This document shows positions 52,623-64,000 of a DNA stretch of 64,000 nucleotides, in pieces (position 1 is the stretch's first letter; each line of letters starts with the position of its first letter). The notes under the pieces are model-generated. The model was not told where the DNA came from and searched no databases. It worked only from the letters and a program-made list of their open reading frames with translations. The stretch is from the NCBI GenBank assembly GCA_014904985.1, contig MU129004.1, positions 1 to 64,000 of the forward strand, given 5' to 3'. A program made the translations under genes and the position numbers. Source of the stretch: Hydnum rufescens UP504 (taxonomy: Eukaryota; Basidiomycota; Agaricomycetes; Cantharellales; Hydnaceae).

Positions 52623-53073
52623 GGCGTGGAGTGATTTCGCTCGACTCGAGGGTAATATGCAGTTCTTGCTCTCGTACTGCTTAGTTTCTTCCCCTGCTCG
52701 TGCGCTCAGGTCCGGCGCAGAGCAAAGTTACGTTTTCAATTGTGCCATTCTTGGTCGTCCCATTTTTATCCGGAGAGGACTATAGCTAGGGATTTGACGA
52801 GCCGTTCCCCTCGGCACCATTTATTCCTATCGTTATCTCGCTCACCATTGTTTTGTCTCCCACTTTCCATTATAGCTAGGCTTTCGAGCGACTTTGAAAT
52901 GGCATGTAATCGGTGTGCTCTGCTTCCTTAGCATGCGCAGCAACCAGAAACAGGTGTGATGGGAGCATTAGTGTTACTACTAAGGTTTATTTACAATGCA
53001 TCGCACCCGCGCGCTGGAAAGGATTGGAATCAATGAGTGTCCAAATCCTGCTGATCCCCGAAGACGGAATCCC

Positions 53074-55474
53074 CTATCTAATCAAAGTTTTTGTACTACT
53101 CGACGCTGGACCGAACTTGTGGGTCATCGCGGTGTCTCCGGTAAACATAAGCGAAAGAGTCAATGCAAGGATAACAAGACAGGTCTGCATGATACATAAA
53201 ACGAGCCATCCGTGACGGACATGATCGTAAATCTGAAAAATCAAAATAGCTCTCAGTACACAAATAACACAGTCGATTAGAGGGGATGGAAACGTACTGG
53301 ACCTCCAATCTAAGAAGAGGGGAAATGATGCAGTTGAGTGAGATGAGAGACAGGAATCCCACGGCATTGACTCACAATTGGGCCCAACGTACTCCCTAAA
53401 ACACCAAAAATAGGGCCACATGAGTACAAAGAATAGGAATGAAACGAGCAACTTACCAAGGCTGTATGCCAACATCCAAGCACCAAATACATGTCCATCT
53501 ACATGACCAGTTAAGTTAGCCAGATAAACACCGATCGCGAGGAACTTCTTTACATCCGACACCGGGCAAACCTCGCGACGTGGCCGCTAGTTCAGTGGTC
53601 ATTGGGGCAATGACCCCAGATAAGAAGAACACTACGACGAATCAATGAGCCCTTGGTGACTATGAGATATGCATGGACTTACTGAAGAGAGCGAGAGCAA
53701 TTATAAACAAAGCAAGGTGGGAACGTAGTATCAAAAGCATTAGCCATGGGGTGGACAACCCAAGGCTCAAAGTAGCAATATACTTGGGACCAAAGCGGTC
53801 AGTCAAAAATCCCGAAATGCCACCAGCTAAGGGAATATGTTCAGATCCAAGAACTTATAATGTTATAGAGATACGTACCAACCATGGTCGGGATGGCAGC
53901 TGCGATGTACACTGGAAAGCAAGACGCATTTCAAACTACGGCCAGGGTGAAGCATGTTACCACCACTCACCCAATCCAACCTTTAATGGGGACAATCCCC
54001 AGGCGTGGTGCAGGCGAAGAGTCAACTGTAGGTTCTTGGGAGTAAATACAGTTCTAGGCAGGAGCAAATCGACTTTGATGATGCCAAGAAATAGAACGGA
54101 TGAATGTGACCCACCCGCAGATAAGGGTGTTTACCACGGCCACCATGGCCCGAGAGGATCTCATTAGTGCCCAGAGTACACCCCAACTACTTAAGGTCCG
54201 TGGACGCTCTGTCTCAAGAGGGCCGACATTGACAGATGTCGGCTTAAGCGAGCTTGTGTCCCCAACATGCTGATCGATACGGGGCGACTGAGTGACCGAT
54301 TCCGTGATCGACATCTCAAAGGCGGAATGACTGGGCTCCTCAAGCGACTGGCTTGGTTGGTGGGGACCCCATGGATCCACACCCCATTGGACAGAGACCT
54401 TCCGCTCGATGATCAGTACGCGCCCAACAAAATCCGCGACCGCCAGTGCGATTCCCAGGATGAACGGTGCATGGAAGCCAAAGTTGTCATATAAAATACC
54501 TCCAAGTGGCGGACCTAAGGCAAATCTATGACAAACAGATGTCAATGCCTACATACAACGAGGGATGATATGCAACGAACCCAATAGATAATCCGGCCAT
54601 GGCCATTCCTAGTTGTTCTATACGCGGTGGGCGAGAGGAGTCGGAGATTGCCACAAGCTCTCAACGACAATAAAGCGACTTACGACCTATACGCCGCTCG
54701 GGGACTGTGTCGCATCTGTTATGAAAAGTGGTGAGGAGAGAAGCTAGCAATTGACGAGAAGGATGCATTACAAGAGGGCGAGCCCAAGGGTCCATATTAC
54801 ACTTCCAGAAATGCCTTGAAGAATTCTGCAAATAGGATAGAATCTTGAAAAATTTTGGAGGAAATATCGGATACAGACCTCGACAGGATCATGACACCAT
54901 AGTTGGGGGCGAACATGAACAGGACTTGACTGCCAGCCAGAAACGCTTGGCCATATAAAATGATAGACTTTCTTGACCCCCCAAAGTGCTCAGAAAGCCA
55001 TACAATAGGAGGAATTGATAGGACGAGACCAAGTGACTAACGGAACGAGGTTCAGGTGAGATACGAACCACGGTCATCGAGAAAGGACTGACATAGGTGA
55101 AGAGAAGAAGTGATGTCTTAGAAGCGACGTGCTTGTATCCCAGCGTGTTGAGGCCTTCAGAATCCAAGATGAGCGGTGAAAATCATGTCAAATAGTCGGA
55201 AGCCATCTGGTAATTACGGAATGGAATCACTGGCACAATCATATTGTACACCCACACATCTACAGCGATCCCAAAGCCAACGACTAGAAATAGGGATTCC
55301 AAGAACCAAATCAGCACGAGAAGACTGGGCGGCATGCTTAAAAAGCTGACCAAGTGTTACAAACCAAACTGAAGACCGCCACTCTAATCCCCACGGTCGC
55401 CCTTGAGTGGGATGAGGTGCAGGAGAGTCTGGTTGGACAGGATCCCCTTGGTTGGGCATCGAGGGTGGCACCAC
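53074..55474 (-). CDS. MFS transporter (DHA1-like)
   Basis: Major facilitator with about twelve membrane segments spread over many exons. ATG 55474 gives a Pro-rich N-terminus, then WRSSVWFVTL joined by an intron to VVGFGIAVDVWVYNMIVPVI and PFRNYQMASDYL. Motif A-like loop WLSEHFGGSRKSIILYGQAF, then LAGSQVLFMFAPNYGVMILS, LGPPLGGILYDNFGFHAPFI and LGIALAVADFVGRVLIIERK, a central cytosolic loop of about 70 residues (54230-54400), and C-terminal helices (FGAWMLAYSLG, CIMQTCLVILALTLSLMFTG), stop 53074. The family moves small molecules or drugs by proton exchange; the substrate cannot be told. The exact start is uncertain (ATG 55459 is also possible). Confidence 0.85.
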
Positions 55475-55971
55475 GGGGCAGGGTGGGATGAGCTCGGTGA
55501 CAGCCGACGTGCGATGAAAATGCCATAAATGAATTGCTAATTTCTCAATTTAAAAATCAATCGGCAAGAGCCGAACACTGTCAAACAATCAGTCGGTGAT
55601 CTGGATATGTATGTACTAACTGCGAACAATCACACCCAGTGCTCAATATCTCATCTCTCTACGTACAGCGATCGCATTTGAGACTTGGATCCCCCTGGAA
55701 TAGGTCCCGTACAGCCTGGGGAGGCTGGGGAGATTTTCCCATGCGGCTTAGGGCACCAGTAATGTGGTGTTCGATTGATAATCAATTCTTGGCGTGTCCA
55801 GGGACACTGCAAGGCACCATTTTTAGATAAGAATTAAAGTGTGCGGCTTAGCCTCGATGCCCCCGACCGTGCGGCAGTTGCCAACCGGTCCGGAGGATCA
55901 GGTCCGGCGCTCTGGCCCTTCATCGGGAGTCCTCGTGATTTAGATACCGGTACATCTAGACCCCGCAGGAG
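55475..55971. other. Intergenic, no gene seen
   Basis: Region upstream of the MFS gene and downstream of the 55972-56289 ORF. Nothing is recognised. Confidence 0.4.
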
Positions 55972-56289
55972 TCATGCCACCCTTCGATCCCAACTATCAC
56001 GATTCACCGCGGGTTGTACTACTGGCTGGTACATGTCACCGTAGCGCATGTCAATCATGAACGTGGTGTTGGGCAGTGCGTACAGGATGACTCCGGATGA
56101 TCCGCACTTGATCCGTCGAGTGCTCTGTGGTTCAGGTTTTGTAAAGGCGGTACCGTATGGCAATCCTACCACAAGATCGCTCCTCATCTCTGCCGAAAAA
56201 GATTGATGTACGTGCAATATTTCACGTGGGAAATACACCATCTCGCGAGCTACGCGCGCGTACGATCGTTCCACCGCAGCAATAACCAA
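55972..56289 (-). CDS. Short unidentified ORF
   Basis: A 105-codon frame (SYARVAREMVYFPREILHVH, IKCGSSGVILYALPNTTFMI). The composition looks protein-like, but no family is recognised and it may be an exon of a larger gene. It lies 36 bp downstream of the CAP59-like gene on the same strand. Confidence 0.3.
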   Translation of the reverse strand: MVIAAVERSYARVAREMVYFPREILHVHQSFSAEMRSDLVVGLPYGTAFTKPEPQSTRRIKCGSSGVILYALPNTTFMIDMRYGDMYQPVVQPAVNRDSWDRRVA

Positions 56290-56325
56290 AAATGGTATCG
56301 TATTATTGCCAAAGGAGGATCGATC

Positions 56326-57934
56326 CTAGTGTAGACGACGCAGCAAATAGTAATTGGTTAAACATATAAAAAGTAAAAATATTATGGCTCGTCCCAGGCC
56401 CCCCAACGCTGCAAATAAACGAGTGTCAATGACAACGTTCCCAAGGGCTGGGGCAAAGCTTACCTCCACCTCTTCCCACCTTGCAAAATCTTGCATCGCT
56501 ACTAAGGGAGGTGGTTCAAGCTTCCACTCTACCATTTCATCCGCATCATTAAATGTGTCGGATAGCGGGGCATCTTTCCGATACGCGTAATAATCCCACG
56601 GCCAGTACGACACGCTGAATTTTGGACACGCATGAATCAGTCATCAATGGTTCCATTTAAATAAGCATACCTCGCACGGGGAACCAAGAGGATCTTCCCC
56701 ATTTTCGCTTTCCATAAATCAACACTCATCAGGTAACTCTCGCTCGCCTTGTCGGTGGCGGACCGCGGGCTGCCGGACTCATCAGGATCATTCCTGGCTG
56801 TCCGGAATCGGATGTTGTGTGGTGGAAAGAATGCTGCTGCATTGAACACAGTCGCTCCGTTCCAGCATGAGAACACCTGCAGCGGAAGGTTTGCTAAAAA
56901 GCGTGCTCGGTCCTCGTCGTCATAGAGAAGGGGCTGTGAAAAAGGTTTCTCCTTTCCATCCTCAGGATCTGGGGCCCGAACATAGTATACCATGTCTTCC
57001 CATCGATAAAATGGTCTGCCATTCATGGTGCACATGAGTCCAAAACTTAATCTGGAAAAACAAAATTGGCATACCGACCACTCATGGTGCGCAGAACCCA
57101 TCGGTCATAAACGACCTGTCCGCCCCACCCTCCCCAATCGACGGCACAAGCCTGATGCGCGCCTTGCTTACGCTTCTGGTAGATCATTTCCACCATGTCG
57201 ACAGCACAGTGGGCCACGTCGTTCATAAACATTACTTCGTCAAACGCGCGACTGCGCATTTCACGGGCCGCTGCTCCATTGTACAGAGGCTCCAGCGCCT
57301 TATTCCGCGCTCTAGCGAGAAAGGCGATGCGATAACCCTCCTCTTTATTAGGGATATCACTAGTGCCGAGGGTAATAATACGGTGCGGTGTGCCGATGGA
57401 ATCAAGAAGTTCAGCCACTTGCAAAATAAGAGATAAAACGATCAGGTCAACATACACCTCCGCGGTCTGAGAACAGGAGATGCAGGACGTACTAAGGTTT
57501 AACAGTATTGGTGTTGTATCACTGCTTCCATTTTCGAAAATGGAAATATATACCTTTTGGGGTCCGAGATGTTGCAACAAAACAGGAAGCTCCTGAAAGA
57601 AAGTGGGTAAAATGCGTTCATTCTCAAAAAAATTCATGGCTAAGAAGATATTGGATGTCGAATTGAGGACTCCAGCGTAACGCTCGGTATGCCATGGTGT
57701 CCAATGACAATCGATGTGGTACTTTTCCGTGGAGATATCATACGCCGTCTGCTGGATGGCCTCCACAGCATTGGGCGCCCTGAACTCCTTGACTCGGGCG
57801 TGAAGTTTGGTGATGTGAACCTTCGACCGAAAGAGAAGAGCAGTGATGATGAACGGGAGAAGCAAACAACACAAGGCGCATCGTGATTTGAGCAAAGCCG
57901 AAGGAGACCTAGAAGACCACTTGAATAATTTCAA
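56326..57934 (-). CDS. CAP59/CMT1-family glycosyltransferase
   Basis: Type II Golgi-type membrane protein of the cryptococcal CAP59/alpha-1,3-mannosyltransferase family. ATG 57934; a signal anchor at residues 17-35 (ALCCLLLPFIITALLF). Catalytic region: FLAMNFFENERILPTFFQEL, KVYISIFENGSSDTTPILL, an in-frame 72-nt intron, LLDSIGTPHRIITLG, RIAFLARARNKALEPLYNG, VMFMNDVAHCAVDMVEMIYQ, HQACAVDW and YDRWVLRTMSGR. After an intron: FGLMCTMNGRPFYRWEDMVY, VFSCWNGATVFNAAAFFP. After another: SYWPWDYYAYRKDA and LVAMQDFARWEEVE, with a possible C-terminal hydrophobic end IIFLLFICLTNYYLL, stop 56326. The role in cell-wall or glycan mannosylation is inferred from the family. Confidence 0.88.
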
Positions 57935-60589
57935 ATCTTCAAATTAGACCACGTTAGGAGGAATCAAAAAAGCAAAGCTCTCACAAATCTGCGGTATGGA
58001 CCTTGGGTCACTATTCCATCGAATCCACGGGGATCACTGAGAACTGATCGTATATCGCGAGAGCCCAGCGATATCAGTCCAAAAAAGTGGCCAGAGTCAA
58101 TAAAAGAATACAGTCGCACATTTCACGATGACCATGAGCAGCCCAGAAGAGAGGTAGTCAATCCCAGGAGACCATATGGGGGCAACGGTCACAATTTCGT
58201 GAAGAAAACTAGACTGCGCGTTGTTTATTAGGATAGTCTTGGCCTTGGTTACCGCAAGGGAAGTTCCGAACGCCAAGTCCTTTGCCGATATCATAATCAT
58301 TTGGACAAACGCCTCCCCCTCCCTGGGTATTCCTCATGTTTGCCTCGCTAGGACTCAGTGGTCCTTATCGGGCTTTCGTCGATCGTTCCCGGTCGGCTGT
58401 ATATCCTCGCCTACCTAATTTTCCTATCCGACCTCCAAAAGGCCTCTTATGTCCCGATCATTCGTGCCACAATACAGAAGATTGCTCCCCCAGTCAGCTG
58501 GTCATGAAGCAGCAATGGCCTATTTAAGAAATTCGGCTCCAAGCACATTCTCGATCCGGATTGAATAACGAACGTTCTTACTTGAACCCCTCTTATCGTT
58601 GTTGATCCGACATATTACGGACCTTGCGACCCGAGGTCTACACCCACAGGTTTTCAATAAGGTGTATGAATACGTACTTACGAATGACCTTTGAGTGGGT
58701 TTTGAGCAAAAACCCATTAGATCTGTCGATGTCACGCGTCACAAATAATGGTAATTCACCTTTCTTACGACTTCATCGAAGACGGTTTACTTATTAGTCT
58801 TACTTAGGTTGGTGACCGACTTACCCCCGACGACGTCTGGGAGACTATTTTGAACGTGGACATAATGACTCGTGTCGTCGCTCATGCAGGTGCGAGAGCA
58901 GGGGCTGACCCTCGGACAGGCTCGTGGGAGAGCGCTCTCCCTCAACTGCGATTTCCCCTCACTCATGACCTATGTCCACACACTGGACAAGTGTTAGGTC
59001 TAGTGTCAGGGGACATGAAGGCTGGTCAAGTGTGTAATTCCCTCGTTTCTCGAAAATAAGCCTCCTCGGCAACCTTCGATGACAAACATCTACACAACTT
59101 CAACGCCGTATGCTGCATGAGGGTCCTAGTGCGGACTATGCATATCTCAACAAGCTTCGCCAGAACAAGTTCGATGGATCGGGGAGGTGTGCTTTTGCAG
59201 AGTCTCGAACTTCCATGGCATGCACTGTTAAGTGACTCCCCACCACGACGCAAGAATGGGTGGGTCTAAACGAAATGGAAAACTAGTTTCGAGACAGCGC
59301 AATGCAAAACATCCGAAACGTGGTGACTCTCGATGTTGCGATAATCGAACTATGCTCCCGCTCAGCTTCGTTGTGGCCTTAAGGGACATCCCATTCCGAG
59401 TTCTAATCCTTCCCAGATCGGCAGACTTTGCGCGACGGGGAATTCAACGGGCGGAGCAGGTAATTGTCCTAAATACTCAAAAGCTTCGTGGCCGAACTGG
59501 ATTCATCGACCCTGCTATCTATGTGAATTATATATATCGTGGAGTTTATGATGGCCATCCAACGAGTAGGTTGGCTTGTTTGGCAAGCACCTGTTACGTG
59601 CCCCTCTGACTTTGAGAGCCCAGGAAATGAATTCACATCCGGGGAAATCACAAGCGTCCAAGCTCTATGGCGAGATTCACAGGAACTGCATCGAAGATCA
59701 AAAGTACGCCCTTCCTGTAAACGACGGGAATATGTCGTCCACGGATACTCGTTTCCGGCCTGCTTGAAAAGGGAAATTGGTCAGGGGATGTTGTGTCTGT
59801 GTACCTTCCCAGTCCTACGAATAAATCAAGACAGGTATCGTATTCCACTGCATTTAATTATCCGATTCTTATTACGAAACACTGTAGATGTTATATAGTG
59901 CTGTGCAGCGCTGGAATCGTCCACGTCGCCCAAATCTGCCTTGATGATACGTGCTACCCTTCTAATGGTCAGGACGGTATATTCAGCATTGTGTCAGGAG
60001 GGCGTCAAACACGGCAATTCGATGCATAGAAGTCAAATCCATCGATGGACCGAATACATCTAGTGCACCTGTTCATGACCGACAATTTCAATACTCGACT
60101 GATGATGATCGCTGTAGTTACTTGGCGTCACCCTCGGCCTGAAATATTTATATGCACAAGGCATTCCTCGTAGTAACATTATCTTTTTTGTATTCATTTT
60201 GAGGCAGCTAACACTTGATTTCCTCAGGAATCTGCGGGGCGTGTGTATTGTGTCTTCCGGCTTTTCTGATGGATACTGCACACCGAATAGCGTGCTCGTC
60301 CCGGACAATAGAGATGCATGCTTGATATTTCTAGGAGCTCTCGAAGAAGGCTGCGGTGCATTCGTTGCAGTCGCTTTTGTGAACCTTGGCTCCATACGAT
60401 GGATGGTTGAACTCGTTCGTCGGGATTGGCCTTCACGTCCAGCAATATCGCCCCAGGCACGCTAGACACCGTCTCAACCTTTGTGATGAATGTCTGGGTT
60501 CCTCCCGTGAAGCACCTGTGGCTGGTGATATCGCAGAATCACTCCATGTCCACCAACAATTTGCGAGCTGACGGGCTCCGCCGAGTCTC
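57935..60589. other. Long stretch without a supported gene
   Basis: About 2.65 kb of CpG-rich DNA. Open frames such as 59232-59609 and 59539-59898 on the plus strand do not join into a protein that I recognise. No tRNA, rRNA or terminal repeats were seen. It could hold a decayed gene or unannotated non-coding RNA. Confidence 0.4.
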
Positions 60590-61223
60590 CTCTAGTAGTC
60601 TAGTGATGGAAAAGTGGGGTGTGCAGTGCTGGCCTAAAGGCCAGTGTTGCCCACCTGGCTTAGACATTGTTGGAACTGGGGTGTCAATATGTACCCTGGT
60701 GCTGCTACAAACTGGTGTAATGATGGAGCCACCAGCAATTGGATGATGACTGGTGGTTCAAGAGGAACTAGTTCACAGGTATCAGCAACATCTGTGATAT
60801 GTGACTCAATGCTGTGGTGAGTAAAGCTGTGTCTACACTCACAGGGACTCTAGAGCTTCTCTGGCACTGCCCACCATTTTTACTTCAGAGTGTTAGGTAG
60901 CCATCTGCAAATCAGCAAGTTCTCCACAGGTTGCCAATATCAGGGGCTGGGACTAAATAGATAGGGGCAGCATCTAAGTATTGAGGTTTCATGCTAGGTA
61001 CCAGTGTACAATTACCCCATCCTGGACACAGAACTTGCTGTAATGTGATCCTTGAAAGTCAGCCATAGTTGCAGCCAGTGAAGGAAGTATTCACCATCCT
61101 TCCTACTGCATGGGAGAGGGAATTTCCTAGCCTCCAGATACTATAGTGAGGATGTCAATGCCAGTACATATAAAACAGTATTGGGTAATTTTTCCAATTG
61201 TCAACTGAAATGTTAGTTAAATG
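60590..61223. other. CpG-free intergenic DNA downstream of NLR2
   Basis: Not a single CpG was found from about 60,590 to 61,320, in sharp contrast with the sequence to the left. No gene. It marks the left edge of the second CpG-depleted block. Confidence 0.6.
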
Positions 61224-64000
61224 TTACAAATCCCTCAAACCACTAGCATCTTCCCCTCTGCCAACTGGCCCCTGACACTGTGCCCACTCCATTCCACACT
61301 TAAGGTGCTGAAAATCAATCCGGGTATTGTTGGGATTTCCCATGGTGCGACAGTGAGGGTGCTCCAGGGATGCACGGTATGCAGCAGGGACCCAGAGAAT
61401 AAGGTCACCACTGGGGCCCAAAATCCATCCATCATCAAGTTCAAAGGGCGATGGTGGGAGTGGGAATAGATGGACAGGGTATTGGAGAATGTGTTTGGAG
61501 TCTGCAGTGGGCAACCATGAAATTTTGACAGCTGTGTCCCAGGAGCAAGAAGCAATGTGCTTGCCATCAGGTGAAAAAGCAAGGCACTGGATACCACCAT
61601 CATGCACCTCTGTTAGCTGGCGAATGCTCATACATGTCTCCACATTCCAGAGGTGTATAGGTCGATACCCGTGAGCCAGAAGCAATCTGCTTCACCATCA
61701 GGTGAGAAAGCAATGCACTCAATACTATCAGAGATGCCCCTGCATTGGCTGGCCAATCCTTGCCCTGTTCTCCACACTCCAGAGTTGTATGGTCTTGTCC
61801 TTGGAGCCAGAAGCAATCTGCTTCCCATCAGGTGAGAAAGCAATGGACTGGATACCATCATCATGCCCCTCCATTGGTTGGCCAATGCTTTCACCTGTTG
61901 CCACATTCCAGAGTTGTATGGTCTTGTCCCAGGAGCCAGAAGCAATCTGCTTGCCATCAGGTGAGAAAGCAATAGACATAATGGCAGCATCATGCCCCTG
62001 CATTGGCTGGCCAATCCTTGCACCTGTCTCCACATTCCAGAGTTGTATGGTCTTGTCCCAGGAACCAGAAGCAATCTGCTTCCCATCAGGTGAGAAAGCA
62101 ATGGACCCAATGCCCAATTATGCCCATCCATTGGCTGACCAATCCTTTCACCTGTTGCCACATTCCAGAGTTGTACAGTTGCATCCTTTGAGCCAGAAGC
62201 AATCTGCTTGCCATCAGGTGAGAAAGCAATGGACTGGATGGCATCCCAATGCCCATCCATTGGCTGGCCAATCCTTGCACCTGTCTCCACATTCCAGAGT
62301 TGTATGGTCTGGTCCATCAGAGCCAGAAGCAATCTTCTTGCCATCAGGTGAGAAAGCAATGGACTTAATGCCATACTTGTGCCCCTGCATTGGCTGGGCA
62401 ATGCTTGCACCTGTCTCCACATTCCAGAGTCTCAATGGTGTGGTCCTGGGAGCCAGAAGCAATCTGCTTGCCATCAGGTGAGAAAGCAACAGGCCCAATG
62501 CATCACTGTGCCCCTGCATTGGCTGGCCAATCCTTGTACCTGTCTCCACATTCCAGAGTTGTATAGTTTTGTCCCATGAACCAGAGGCAATCTGTTTGCC
62601 ATCAGGTGAGAAAGCAATGGACACAATGCCATCATCATGCCCCTGGATTGGCTGGCCAATGCTTGCACCTGTCTCCACACTCCAGAGTTGTATGGTCTTG
62701 TCCCAGGAGCCAGATGCAATCTGCTTGCCATCAGGTGAGAAAGCAATGGACTGCAATGATATCATCATGCCCCTTCATTGGCTGGCCAATCCTTCACACC
62801 CATGTCCACATTCCATAATTGTATGGTCTTGTCCACAGGAGGAGGAAGCAATCTGCTTGCCATCAGGTGAAAAAGCAATGGACAGGACAAAATCATCATG
62901 CCCCTGCATTGGTGGCCAATCCTTGCACCTGTCTCCACATTCCAGAGTTGTATGGTCTTATCTTCAGAGCCAGAAGCAATCTTCTTGCCATCAGGTGAGA
63001 AAGCAATGGACTGGATACCATCATCATGCCCCTCCATTGGCTGACCAATGCATGTGCCTGTCTCCACATTCCAGAGTCGTATGGTCTTGTCCATGGAGCC
63101 AGAAGCAATCTGCTTGCCATCAGGTGAGAAGGCAATGGACAAGATGGCATCCATTATGCCCCTCCATTGGTTGGCCAATGGCTTGCACCTGTCTCTGCAT
63201 TCCACAGTCGTATGTCCAAGGAGCTGGAAGCAATCTGCTTGCCATCAGGTGAGAAAGCAACAGACCATACAGGTTCATGATGTCCTTCTAAGATCAGCAT
63301 CATCTTTGGCCAATCCTGAAGTCGTCCCTCAGTGAGCTTTGCAACTCCAGGAAATGCACCTTGCCACTTCTGATATAGAAGGGATGATGCAGGAGCAAAT
63401 GTCAGCCCAGAGAGGTAGATGTGAGGCATGCTGGTTGCAATAGCAGTGGCAAACATGGAGATGAATTGAATGGCATCCTGTTTCAGTTCAACAAGGTCCA
63501 CAGCAATCTGAGGAATGCATGTTAAGAGTCAGTCCACAACTGCAGCATGTACTCAAATTGGAGCCATGCCTACATGAGAGGCATGAAGAGAGGCTAATGC
63601 AATTTGAGGGGAGCTCTGTGTAAGGCTCATCACTTCCAACCAATGCAGGAAATCCTTCTGAAAGAATGACTTCAAGTGTTTCTGGGCAAACTCGCTGCTA
63701 GATGTTGCAGACACATGAAAAGACCAGAATTGACAAGCATAGGATAGGTGATGAGGGATGTATTTTTCCATGAGACCTCCAATGTTGGGGATGTCAACAT
63801 TGCGAAGGAATGATGTTCGGGATTTGGCAGATATTGAAGGTCAAGGTCTGGTCCATTATGTGGAAGCATGCCAGGGCCATGCACTGATTTGCTTCACTTG
63901 TGTGGATGTAGAAGTCTTGGTTATCCTTCCGGTCACCCAAGAAATCACGATAAGATGAGTGGAGAGGCACAATTGGCTCGTGGTCACTGTGTGTACCACT
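61224..64000 (-). pseudogene. NLR2: NACHT-WD40 STAND receptor, partial at window edge, frame-broken
   Basis: Relative of NLR1 on the same strand, cut by the right edge, so the NACHT P-loop and N-terminus are not visible. 63574-64000 is the end of the NACHT exon (MALACFHIMDQTLTFNI, FLHWLEVMSLTQSSPQ) with a one-base shift near 63810. A 66-base intron (63508-63573) sits at the same place as in NLR1. The WD40 exon starts [20 protein letters not shown] and has fourteen units (about 61560-63290). The frame changes at least six times (for example near 62921, where one C is missing from a CATTGGCTGG-type word). The tail WVPAAYRASLEHP, DFQHLKCGMEW runs to a stop at 61224. Almost no CpG. Probably decayed, although sequence error may add to the count. 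Confidence 0.85.

Noticed and set aside
59232..59898. Plus-strand ORFs of about 120 codons
   Set aside because: Overlap each other in different frames, have no recognisable motif and no plausible splice links.
61702..62481. 259-codon plus-strand ORF and similar long plus-strand ORFs over both WD40 arrays
   Set aside because: They are the antisense of regular WD40 repeats; the repeat period keeps the opposite frame open. The minus-strand translation matches the WD40 consensus.

Overview
This window is fungal nuclear DNA, most likely from a basidiomycete and probably an Agaricomycete. The genes carry many short introns of about 50 to 80 bases, with CTRAY-type branch points. There are NACHT-WD40 STAND (NLR-like) receptors of the kind expanded in mushroom-forming fungi, a CAP59/CMT1-type glycosyltransferase, a Fus3/Kss1-type MAP kinase, and gypsy, copia and Tc1/mariner remnants. 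The species cannot be named from the sequence alone.

The window has three compartments. (1) Positions 1 to about 11,440 are repeat-rich and almost free of CpG. They hold a decayed Ty3/gypsy chromovirus end (442-1690, minus), a tandem array of diverged units with base-paired stem-loops (about 1690-4200), a pair of direct repeats (4448-4593, 4899-5039), a 1,658-bp apparently perfect palindrome with a 6-base centre (5054-6711), an unknown ORF pair, a 1,605-bp Tc1/mariner element (7990-9594), and the WD40 end of the first NLR gene. (2) Positions about 11,450 to 60,590 are CpG-rich and mostly ordinary genes: the N-terminal and NACHT half of NLR1, UTP21 (SSU processome), a conserved membrane protein, a single-pass membrane protein, CDC5 (spliceosome/NTC), GAR1 (H/ACA snoRNP), two paralogous secreted cysteine-rich proteins mixed with a foldback element and copia remnants (27.2-36.0 kb), MIC19, a DHX35-like helicase, the MAP kinase, biotin synthase, an F-box protein, an ETF-alpha relic, ribosomal protein eS27, an MFS transporter and the CAP59-like enzyme. 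(3) From about 60,590 to the right edge the DNA is CpG-free again and carries NLR2, a close relative of NLR1 on the same strand, cut by the window end.

The functional theme of the middle block is RNA biology (UTP21, GAR1, CDC5, DHX35, eS27) plus mitochondrial functions (MIC19, BIO2, ETF-alpha relic). I read this as ordinary gene neighbourhood, not a cluster. The accessory interest lies in the two NLRs at the edges, the secreted-protein pair, and the structured repeats at the left.

A caution: several essential genes (UTP21, CDC5, DHX35) contain repeated single-base indels relative to an obvious reading frame, some in homopolymers. This suggests residual assembly error, so single frameshifts elsewhere should not by themselves be read as pseudogenisation. 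Identifications rest on reading the translated sequence by eye; no database search was run.
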